Source of the DNA: Planctomycetaceae bacterium
GTDB lineage: Bacteria > Planctomycetota > Planctomycetia > Pirellulales > UBA1268
DNA length: 48,502 nt
Assembly (NCBI GenBank): GCA_947459185.1
Contig: CANHCU010000013.1
Coordinates: forward strand, 1 to 48,502
Direction of reading: 5' to 3'
Shown one piece after another: positions 41,709 to 48,502 of the stretch. Made by a program: the position numbers and the translations under genes. The notes below the pieces were generated by a model. It searched no databases and had not been told where the DNA came from. It worked only from the letters and a program-made list of their open reading frames with translations. Each line of letters begins with the position of its first letter. Position 1 is the stretch's first letter.

Positions 41709-42689
41709 GTGCAAGCCAGCAGCGACATCGCCATCCATACGGTTGCCATCCTCGACGCCGGTGAGGTCTACCGCGGTCAGGTGTTTCACGAAGGTCACCT
41801 TTGGGAGGGGCACAGCACCGGTGGCGTGGCCTCCTACCGGCTCGACGTGCATTCCGCCGACGGCGGGCAGGTGCTGGCCTCGGCCCGCGTGCCGCACACG
41901 CTGGAGTTCCTCTACCCCTTTGGGCCCCACACCATCCTCGTCGTCGGCAAGCACTTCACTGACCGCTGCGGCTGGCTCACCTACCATTCCATCGCGCGGT
42001 TTCGCAACGAACGGCTACGAGTGACGACCAGGCCGCTGCCGATGGCGCTGCAGGTCGAGCAGTTTGGTGGCCGCGCGGGTCACATGTATTTCAACGAAAC
42101 CGGCTCCCGCAAGGTGTTTCGGTGGACACGCTTGGGCGCACGCCCCTTGACCCCCGACATTCATCTGCCCGGCGTTATCCTGCCTTACGAGAAGTTTGTC
42201 TTCGTCCTCGAACGCAACCGGATCAGTCCGGGCGCCGAAAACATCGTCAAAATCGATCTGGCCAGCCAGCGGATCGATCGCACGTTCACGCAGACCCGCA
42301 ACAAGCTCTCCACGATGATCGACCTGCAGGGCTTCCCCTGGATCGCCGCGGTCGAGACCTGGGCCGATCAGGTTCTGCTGATTGATAAGGACAGCAACAC
42401 ACTCGCTGCGACGCTGCCCGCGGCCGGCACGCCGGTCGATGCGGTCCAGGTCGGCGGCCACCTGCTGGTGGTCAGCCGGGAGCCGAAGCGGCTGCGGTTC
42501 TTTGATCTTGTGGCACCGGGCACGCCCCAGGTCGCAGAGTGGGATCTGTCGGCTCTGGGCGACGACTTTGCCAATCTGACTACGATGCACGCCGATCCGC
42601 AGACGGGCAACGTCTTTCTGCGATCGCCCTTCCATCCGCAGGTCGCCGGCAACACACCGGCCGTCAAGATGGTGATGCGTCTCGGGTGA
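41709..42689 (+). CDS. unknown protein, beta-propeller-like
   Basis: A 326-residue protein without a signal peptide. It consists of repeated short strands with the rhythm of a beta-propeller (for example TVAILDAGEVYRGQVFHEGH, FVFVLERNRISPGAENIVKI and QVLLIDKDSNTLAATLPAAG). I do not recognise the family. A GTG start at 41709 is preceded by GAGGAG at six bases; an ATG at 41667 without such a site would overlap SelO. It is 29 bases downstream of selO in the same direction, so joint expression is likely, but a joint role is only a guess. Confidence 0.6.
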   Translation: MQASSDIAIHTVAILDAGEVYRGQVFHEGHLWEGHSTGGVASYRLDVHSADGGQVLASARVPHTLEFLYPFGPHTILVVGKHFTDRCGWLTYHSIARFRNERLRVTTRPLPMALQVEQFGGRAGHMYFNETGSRKVFRWTRLGARPLTPDIHLPGVILPYEKFVFVLERNRISPGAENIVKIDLASQRIDRTFTQTRNKLSTMIDLQGFPWIAAVETWADQVLLIDKDSNTLAATLPAAGTPVDAVQVGGHLLVVSREPKRLRFFDLVAPGTPQVAEWDLSALGDDFANLTTMHADPQTGNVFLRSPFHPQVAGNTPAVKMVMRLG

Positions 42690-42728
42690 CAAGATCGGGT
42701 TGGGCCCACTCTCGGACGCCACGCGGCC

Positions 42729-43880
42729 TTACGCCCTGCTCCAGCCCGGCTTCGGCTGCGCATGCAACTTCGGCGCCGCGACCGCGGAGACCGCGGCCAG
42801 CCGGGATCGCGTCGCCTCGACCGCCGACCCCGTGACGTGCTCGATGGCGAGATCGAATCGCACGCTCGCGTTGGGTGCCAGCGGCACCACGCGGCTCTGC
42901 GACTCCTCGTACGACCGCGGGTTCGGAAAGTTGGTGCCTGGCTCCAGACCGGTCACGTAGCCGTCGGCCAGTCCCGTCTGGTTCTTCCAGAGCGTGAAGC
43001 ACGGGAGCGTGTCGGTCCGCCACGACAGACAGGCGGCATGCCGGCCCTCCGGGGCCACGAGCATCGCGGTCGCCATCCCCTTCTCGTCGGGCCTGTGCCG
43101 CATGAAGTGGCACTCCTCGCTGCGGCCGGCCCGCGGCGATTCGAAGCGATTCCATGTGGCGACATCGCCCGCGGCTGTCTGGTCACGCGGCGCCAGTTCC
43201 TCGACGGCGGCCACCAGTTCCGCACCGGGGCCAAGCAGCGGTGGCCCGAAGTTGACGTGGTAGAGCATCTGCATCGTCGCGGGACGGTCGGAGATATTCT
43301 TCACGGTGTCGGTCCACGAGACACGCTGCCGGTCGGCATGCAGCGTGAGCGAGGTCGTCATCCGCAACGCATGAAAGTGGAACCGCGTCTCGTCAACGGC
43401 GCCGGTGAGCGTGATCGTGCCGGCGGCATCGTCGAGCGTGACGTCGAGATGATGTGCTGGCAGGTTAGCGATCCGGCCGTGCAGCGGGTGGACGAGCCGG
43501 CCCGCTGCATCGAAGTCGGGGGCCCCGTTGCTCACCAGGCCACAGCGGGCCACAAGTTCGTCGAAGCCGTCGAGCCAGCCCAGCCCCGATGGCTCGGCGA
43601 GCGGCACGAACCGTGGATGCACCGGTCCATGCACAGGCGACTGCCAGCCGAGCTCGAACTCGCCGGCCATGATCTTCCAGATGCCGAGGCCGCGATCGGG
43701 CAGCACGAAGACCTTCGTCGAACCCGCCACGAGTTCCACCAGGAGCACGCCATCTCGGCGGCCGCCGGCGAGCCGTCGCGAGCGGACGGCCAGCGGACCG
43801 ATCGAAACATCGACCTTGTCAACGCCGAAAAACGACGCACCGCGGTGGGACGTGATCAGTTGCAGCGTCTGCGACGACAT
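42729..43880 (-). CDS. DUF4432 family, aldose-epimerase-like protein
   Basis: A 383-residue protein with the galactose-mutarotase-like supersandwich layout: KVFVLPDRGLGIWKIMAGEF at the start, HPLHGRIANLPAHHLDV in the middle with the conserved histidines, and LYHVNFGPPLLGPG followed by NQTGLADGYVTGLEPGTNFP, typical of DUF4432. Relatives isomerise or bind sugars; the substrate is unknown. The ATG at 43880 has AGGAGG six bases upstream. It is the last gene of the leftward run 46658-42729, 64 bases after yggS, and converges with the propeller-like gene. Confidence 0.85.
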   Translation of the reverse strand: MSSQTLQLITSHRGASFFGVDKVDVSIGPLAVRSRRLAGGRRDGVLLVELVAGSTKVFVLPDRGLGIWKIMAGEFELGWQSPVHGPVHPRFVPLAEPSGLGWLDGFDELVARCGLVSNGAPDFDAAGRLVHPLHGRIANLPAHHLDVTLDDAAGTITLTGAVDETRFHFHALRMTTSLTLHADRQRVSWTDTVKNISDRPATMQMLYHVNFGPPLLGPGAELVAAVEELAPRDQTAAGDVATWNRFESPRAGRSEECHFMRHRPDEKGMATAMLVAPEGRHAACLSWRTDTLPCFTLWKNQTGLADGYVTGLEPGTNFPNPRSYEESQSRVVPLAPNASVRFDLAIEHVTGSAVEATRSRLAAVSAVAAPKLHAQPKPGWSRA

Positions 43881-43944
43881 GAATGGCCTCCTGTTTGGCG
43901 AATGACGTACGGGGCCGCAGTCTACCGCGCGGGCGACGGCCCGC

Positions 43945-44676
43945 TTACTCCTCGATCCCCTCCCAGAGCGCCGAGCCGACCCGCACAAGCGTCGATCCCT
44001 CCAGAATCGCCTCGACGAAGTCGCCGCTCATCCCCATCGACAGTTCGCGGAGCCCCGTCGCCGTCGGCACGCGGCCCACGAGTGTGTCACGCAATTCGCG
44101 AAGCCGGGCAAACTGCCGCCGCGCCGCCGCGCCACTGCTCTCTCCATCCGGCACGGCCGCCATGCCCATCAGCCCCAGCACCCGCAGATGCGGGCTGCGA
44201 GACGCGGCCTCGAGGACCGCGGCCAGATCTGCCTCCATGATACCGGTGCGACCCGGATCGCCGGCCAGATTCACTTCGACGAGCGTCTCGCAGACGATCC
44301 CCGCTGCCGCCGCCTCGGCCTCGATCGCATCCACGAGCCGCAGGCTGTCGAGCGAATGCAACAGCGACACAAGCGGCAGCGTCCGACGGAGCTTGTTTCG
44401 CTGCAGGTGACCGATCAGATGCCACCGCACCGCCGGCGCATGATCGGCCAAGGCCGCCGCCTTCGCCCAGAGCGACTGCGGCCTGCTCTCCCCAAGATCG
44501 AGGCAGCCGGCCTCGAGGAGCATGCGGGTCGAATCTGCTGAGACGTATTTCGTCACACCGATCAGCCGCACGTCGCCGGGATCGCGGCCGGCCACTCGGC
44601 AGGCCTCGGCCATGCGATCGCGAACCTGCGCCAGGTTCTGGCGGCACCGGTCGGCGGGATCGTCAGCGGCGGCCAT
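43945..44676 (-). CDS. yggS: YggS/PROSC family PLP-binding protein
   Basis: A 243-residue protein, normal for the family, which keeps free pyridoxal phosphate in balance. Lys43 in RLIGVTKYVSAD is the PLP-binding lysine. WHLIGHLQRNKLRRTL, LVEVNLAGDPGRTGI, GLMGMAAV and LSMGMSGDFVEAI with VRVGSALW complete the TIM-barrel signature. GGGAGG lies four bases before the ATG. It is 20 bases downstream of the unknown 653-residue gene. Planctomycetes often keep yggS away from the division genes, so context adds little. Confidence 0.92.
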   Translation of the reverse strand: MAAADDPADRCRQNLAQVRDRMAEACRVAGRDPGDVRLIGVTKYVSADSTRMLLEAGCLDLGESRPQSLWAKAAALADHAPAVRWHLIGHLQRNKLRRTLPLVSLLHSLDSLRLVDAIEAEAAAAGIVCETLVEVNLAGDPGRTGIMEADLAAVLEAASRSPHLRVLGLMGMAAVPDGESSGAAARRQFARLRELRDTLVGRVPTATGLRELSMGMSGDFVEAILEGSTLVRVGSALWEGIEE

Positions 44677-44696
44677 GACGCCTCCCAAGCCAGCAG

Positions 44697-46658
44697 CTAC
44701 TCGTGAATCTCGATGTCCCGATCGACGACGCCCGTCTCTTCGATGCGGCCTATGAGAAATCCACACGCGATATTGCAGCCGAGCACCGTGCGATTCCGCG
44801 GCTCGTCGAGCGTGCGGTACACGAGCCACTGCTCGAGCCCTTCTTGCACGCGGAATCCGGTGGCCTGATGAGGCGGAAGATTCTGCCGGGTGTCGGCCAC
44901 CGTCAGCTGACGCCACGTGAGTGGCCGCCCCTGCCGCGCGGGGTCGAGGTCGAGCCAGAGCGGAGAGTAGCAGCGGCTGCCGGCAGTCTGATGCTCGAGC
45001 GCAAGCCCATCAGACGTGACCGCAAAACTGCCACGGCCGGCGGTCTTCCACTCGGGCAGCGCCAACGGCAGCGCCATAAGCCGCGGCTTTGTGTCGGCGA
45101 CGAGGACCTCGCGGGTTTCGTCCGCCTGCATGCCCTCGAGCGAGGCGGCCAGCGGCACCACCGACTCCACCCGCAGCCCGCCGTGGGCATGGCTCCACAG
45201 CAGTTCGGGACGAGCATCACCGCCCTGATCTTCGAGCCGTTCGCCAGGTTGGAGCGTGATGGCGTCGGCCAGCAGCACGATGCGATCACGTGGCACGAGG
45301 ACGATCTGCCGGTCGATCTGCATGCCACCGGCCAGCGGCGCGATGATCTCCAGATAGGTCGCCTTCTTATCCGATTCCCAGCAGGAGACGCTCCACGGGC
45401 CTTCCATCTCGAGCGGTCGTCCTCCCTTCGAGGCCTGCCAATGCCACGGGCCATCGACGAGCAATCGATCGCCAACCGCGATCTCCAGATGCGGCACAGC
45501 GTCGCGATATTCAAGCAGCACGCGGATCGCATTCCGTTCCCATCCGGACCGGAGGATCGCGATCGCCGCCGTCGCATCGTGCAGATCACGCGACAGCAGC
45601 CGCTCGTGCTTCTCGTCCTTCTGCTTTCGACCGCCAGCAGCCTTCTTCCGACCTCCCGCAGCGCTGGACTGCGCCGGCCCCTGCACCGCCTCGGCGGTGT
45701 GTCGCACCCGCTTGCGGCGAGATTCCGCCGCCACGGCCAGCACCGGATCGGCGAACGCCGCCGGCATCCGACCCGCCCCCTTCAGCATTCGCCCCTGGCC
45801 GCCAAGCAGGCGGAGCGTCGTGGCCACCGACTGCGCAAAGAGTTTCTCGGTGGGCTCGCTCCACGGCAGAGAACCGGTCGCCAGCCCGACGTCCCGCACC
45901 GCACTCCACCGCACCACCCGCTCGACCATCGCCGCCGAGCCCTGCAGGCTGACGGTTCCCTCGGCCGAGACCAGCCGGCGGATCTCATCGCCAAGTGCTG
46001 CGACGGCATCGCGGTCAAGGCAGCGGCAGGCCTCGACGTCGCAGAACAGCCGTGACACCGCCAGCACGAACCGGGCTGAAAGCGTGTCGCCCGCCGCGAG
46101 CGGAGCCTGCGCCGACCGGGCCGACTTCACGAGCCGCTCGAGCAGGCCACCGGCCGATCCACCAGCCCGACGCGTCCGCGCCATCCAGGCCAGCCCCCAG
46201 GTGGCAGCCTCACACATGAGCCACCGTTCGCGGTCGGCCGTCGTCGCGGCAGCGTCGTCGAGGCAATCGCTGATCGCACCCTCGATGAGCGTCATGTGTT
46301 GCATGTCGTGCGAACGACGTTCGATCTGCTTGGCAAGCCGTCGCAGGCGGCGACGGACGTCGAGCGACTCGCTCACGTCGGCGATCGCACGAATCTTTCG
46401 GCTCGCCGCCCCGGCCCCCACCTTGGCCGGCAGGCGGGCCACATTCGATCGGCCAGCAGTCGCACCGGCAGCCGAGGCCCCGGTTTCGCGCACGTCGGCA
46501 TCGCCCGGCGGTGCATACGACTCTGCCGGCGCGGCCTCTGGCATGGCGTCGGCGGCAGCCTTACCCCGCTTCCCAGATTGCTTCCCAGATTGCCTCCCAG
46601 ATTGCTTCTCGGATTGCTTGGGCTTGCCGTTGCGGGTCTGTGACGTGTTCGTGACCAT
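44697..46658 (-). CDS. unknown 653-residue protein
   Basis: A protein I cannot place in a family. The first 90 residues are disordered and basic, with KQSG/RQSG repeated four times. About residues 95-300 are helical (RKIRAIADVSESLDVRRRLR at the start) and 350-370 again low complexity (AAGGRKKAAGGRKQKDEKHE). The C-terminal 260 residues are beta-rich (LEIAVGDRLLVDGPWHWQAS, then QIDRQIVLVPRDRIVLLADA). The latter resembles heparinase-like sandwich domains only in style. There is no signal peptide. The ATG at 46658 was preferred over upstream starts that run into the shared promoter region. It heads the run with yggS and DUF4432. Confidence 0.7.
   Translation of the reverse strand: MVTNTSQTRNGKPKQSEKQSGRQSGKQSGKRGKAAADAMPEAAPAESYAPPGDADVRETGASAAGATAGRSNVARLPAKVGAGAASRKIRAIADVSESLDVRRRLRRLAKQIERRSHDMQHMTLIEGAISDCLDDAAATTADRERWLMCEAATWGLAWMARTRRAGGSAGGLLERLVKSARSAQAPLAAGDTLSARFVLAVSRLFCDVEACRCLDRDAVAALGDEIRRLVSAEGTVSLQGSAAMVERVVRWSAVRDVGLATGSLPWSEPTEKLFAQSVATTLRLLGGQGRMLKGAGRMPAAFADPVLAVAAESRRKRVRHTAEAVQGPAQSSAAGGRKKAAGGRKQKDEKHERLLSRDLHDATAAIAILRSGWERNAIRVLLEYRDAVPHLEIAVGDRLLVDGPWHWQASKGGRPLEMEGPWSVSCWESDKKATYLEIIAPLAGGMQIDRQIVLVPRDRIVLLADAITLQPGERLEDQGGDARPELLWSHAHGGLRVESVVPLAASLEGMQADETREVLVADTKPRLMALPLALPEWKTAGRGSFAVTSDGLALEHQTAGSRCYSPLWLDLDPARQGRPLTWRQLTVADTRQNLPPHQATGFRVQEGLEQWLVYRTLDEPRNRTVLGCNIACGFLIGRIEETGVVDRDIEIHE
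46569..46616. repeat. 12-base in-frame tandem repeat, four units
   Basis: CTTCCCAGATTG (46569-46580), an exact second unit (46581-46592), then CCTCCCAGATTG and CTTCTCGGATTG. On the minus strand it encodes four QSGK/QSGR-type units near the N-terminus of the unknown protein. Confidence 0.8.
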
Positions 46659-46783
46659 GGGTCCATCCGTGCCTGGGGATCGTGCAGCCCTGGCTCGGAT
46701 TCGCACCGGCCGGGAAGGTTCGGTATCGTACCCGACGGGTGCCCCGGCATCCACGACCCCACCACCCCTCAGGCGCATCGCTC

Positions 46784-47545
46784 ATGTGGCCGTCATCGCG
46801 TCGAAATCGTCAGCCGAAGCGTGGACCGCTGCGGATCGGCAGCGTCGTGGCCATCACGACCGTTACGGTGCTGGCGTTCCTCGTGCTAACGCCCGCGGCC
46901 CGTGGAGCCGACCCCGCGGCGGAGCCGGCCCCCGATCGTCATCCGGAATGGAAACGGCTCTCCCCTCAACAAGAGGTCTGGATCGACGCCCAGGGCAGGC
47001 GGGTGGTCGTGGGGGGTGAGATCGCGATCGACAAGGGTCCGATCGAATATTTTGCCTGCCCGCAGGGCACCAAGGAGCATGAGTCGATCGTGGCCACACG
47101 ATCGACCGCCCGGCTCGTGCATGCCGCGTTGCTGGCCATCGGCCTCGTGCCGGGGAAGCCGGTCTCATTCGATCCCAACTACGTGGCCGCCACCGGGCCG
47201 GTGGTCCGCGTCACGATGCGGTGGAAGGACGAGGCTGGCACCGTCCACGAACTGCCGGCGCAGGATTGGATCCGCGACAACCGCACCGGCAAGCCGATGC
47301 AGGAGCAGTGGGTGTTCGCCGGCAGCGCGTTCTGGACCGATCCATCCGACGGCAAGGAGTATTACCAGGCCGACGGCGGCGACCTGGTCTGCCTGTCGAA
47401 CTTTCCGACGGCCATGCTCGACCTGCCGATCGAGAGTTCACAGTCCAACGAGGCGCTCCTCTTCGACGCCTTCGACGGCCGCGTGCCGCCCAGGGGCACG
47501 GCCGTCGAGATGATCCTCTCGGCGGCGCCGGCTGCGGGAAAGTGA
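46784..47545 (+). CDS. YdjY-domain membrane or exported protein
   Basis: A 253-residue protein. A basic start is followed by one hydrophobic segment (RIGSVVAITTVTVLAFLVLT), a signal peptide or anchor. The YdjY domain follows: VVVGGEIAIDKGPIEYFACP and TKEHESIVATRSTARLVHAA, with Cys92 and the TKEHES motif that defines it. In E. coli YdjY is linked to iron-sulphur proteins; function is not settled. The ATG at 46784 is 125 bases from the divergent gene at 46658. It ends three bases before the convergent hemQ stop. Confidence 0.85.
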   Translation: MWPSSRRNRQPKRGPLRIGSVVAITTVTVLAFLVLTPAARGADPAAEPAPDRHPEWKRLSPQQEVWIDAQGRRVVVGGEIAIDKGPIEYFACPQGTKEHESIVATRSTARLVHAALLAIGLVPGKPVSFDPNYVAATGPVVRVTMRWKDEAGTVHELPAQDWIRDNRTGKPMQEQWVFAGSAFWTDPSDGKEYYQADGGDLVCLSNFPTAMLDLPIESSQSNEALLFDAFDGRVPPRGTAVEMILSAAPAAGK

Positions 47546-47548
47546 TCG

Positions 47549-48463
47549 CTACGCCACGTGGCAATGAGCGAGGACCTCGGCCGGCGTGCTGATGTAGCCC
47601 GTGTAGAACGGGCCGAACTCCGCATACCGCGCGCTCGCCTCGTCAAACCGCATCGTGTAGACGATCTCCTTGAGAAACTCGGGCCGCCGGGCCCAGAGCG
47701 TCACGCCCCACTCCCAGTCGTCGAGACCCACGCTCACCGTGATCAGCTGCGTCACGCGGCCGCCGAACGTCATCCCGGTCCGGCCATGCTCGGCCATCAG
47801 CCGACTGCGCTCGGCGAAGGGGAGTGAAAACCAGTTCTCCCCCACCTTCCGCTTCTTGTTCATCGGATAGAAGCACGCGTTGGGCCACGGTGGCAGTTCG
47901 GGCTCCAACCGCGCCCGCCGCATGTGGTCTTCGCGGCCGGCGTAGCCTTGCACCTTCGCCTTCCAGGTCGGACTGTCGCGGGTCTCCCCTTCCACGATCA
48001 GCCGCTCGCCGAACTGCTCGACCGTCGGCACGTATTCGCTCACCTCCGTGAGGCCCACGAAGGAATAGGTCGCCTCGAGCGCCTGCCCGAGAGGGCCGGC
48101 CAGCAGCCGCTGATGCACGTCGTCCACCTTCAGCGGCGAAGGGTCCATCGCCATCACGCCGAAGTCGGCCTTGTGGCCGGGCACGAGCCAGGTCTGCAGG
48201 CGGGTCGGCGCCAGTGGGCCAGCCGGATCGAGCGCCTCGCAAAAGAGCCTGATCCCCTCGGCACGCACCTCCGGCGAGAGCGAGGCCAGCCGGGCCCGGT
48301 CAAACCGATAAAAGAGGTGACTCACATGCCAGCCCTGAGCCGGTGACGTCGACACCTCGCTGCTGGGCTGCTGGGCTGCGTGCTGGCCGGGATGCTGGCC
48401 GGGATGGGCCGCAGCCGGGCGTCCGGCGGCCGCTGCTGGGGCGTGGGGGGCGGTGGGCTCCAT
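47549..48463 (-). CDS. hemQ: chlorite-dismutase-family haem synthase HemQ
   Basis: A 304-residue protein. HemQ (coproheme decarboxylase) makes haem b from iron-coproporphyrin III in the coproporphyrin-dependent pathway. The family core is clear: CFYPMNKKRKVGENWF, His226 in MAEHGRTGM as the probable proximal haem ligand, SVGLDDWEWGVTLWA and MRFDEASARYAEFGPFYTGY. The first 40 residues are an Ala/Pro/His-rich tail (HPGQHPGQH), not part of the core. The ATG at 48463 follows AGGAG at ten bases; a GTG at 48481 is in frame but overlaps that site. Confidence 0.93.
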   Translation of the reverse strand: MEPTAPHAPAAAAGRPAAAHPGQHPGQHAAQQPSSEVSTSPAQGWHVSHLFYRFDRARLASLSPEVRAEGIRLFCEALDPAGPLAPTRLQTWLVPGHKADFGVMAMDPSPLKVDDVHQRLLAGPLGQALEATYSFVGLTEVSEYVPTVEQFGERLIVEGETRDSPTWKAKVQGYAGREDHMRRARLEPELPPWPNACFYPMNKKRKVGENWFSLPFAERSRLMAEHGRTGMTFGGRVTQLITVSVGLDDWEWGVTLWARRPEFLKEIVYTMRFDEASARYAEFGPFYTGYISTPAEVLAHCHVA

Positions 48464-48502
48464 CGGTCGATATCTCCTCACGGGGTGCAGATGGCGGGCT
48501 GA

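Noticed and set aside
44703-46055. 450-codon open frame on the plus strand
   Set aside because: Antisense to the unknown 653-residue gene. That gene is preferred because its spacing with yggS, ribosome binding context and amino acid composition are more natural.

Overview
The window looks like chromosomal DNA from a high-GC planctomycete, most likely of the Pirellulales type. It carries several families that are expanded almost only in that phylum: a DUF1549/DUF1553 cytochrome-like protein with a DUF1501 partner, a DUF1592-type haem protein with a DUF1552 partner, a DUF1559 pilin-like protein, two planctomycete-style ECF sigma factors, a PEIDP-type C-terminal sorting signal, a YdjY-domain protein, and dispersed non-coding repeats typical of these genomes. 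No rRNA gene, tRNA gene, transposase, integrase or CRISPR array was found.

Layout. Positions 75-5050 are accessory in character: a visibly lower-GC GIY-YIG protein, then a run of small or unknown genes (excisionase-like HTH protein, HExxH protein with a SprT-like layout, coiled-coil protein, two small proteins), an exported thermonuclease-like protein and short convergent genes. 5058-12228 holds an ECF sigma factor, an HD hydrolase translationally coupled to an S46 peptidase fused to a DUF1080 domain, an NHL propeller and a LamG-type exported protein. 12229-13881 is a repeat-rich island around a RelE/ParE-type toxin-antitoxin pair. 13882-17593 is a tightly coupled trio: PEIDP-anchored surface protein, phosphodiesterase-TPR protein and tandem GNAT protein. 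17767-19945 has a nucleotidyltransferase-like protein with a DxN in place of DxD, and a lipoprotein/DUF1559 pair.

20326-31479 is the most distinctive block. An ECF sigma factor and its membrane anti-sigma partner are followed head to tail by DUF1552, DUF1592, a concanavalin-like protein, DUF1549/DUF1553 and DUF1501. That makes two haem-protein/Tat-exported-partner pairs behind one regulator. These are probably envelope or surface-polymer proteins, but no member has a firmly known function.

31586-48463 is mostly conserved housekeeping: comM with a good promoter and an overlapping inverted repeat, a PAP2 phosphatase, an orphan receiver, the dnaG-rpoD operon with its own promoter and a strong terminator, a zinc-ribbon coiled-coil protein, greA, selO with an unknown propeller-like protein, an operon of an unknown 653-residue protein with yggS and a DUF4432 mutarotase-like protein, a YdjY protein and hemQ. 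Many neighbours overlap by four bases (ATGA or GTGA), which was used to choose several starts.
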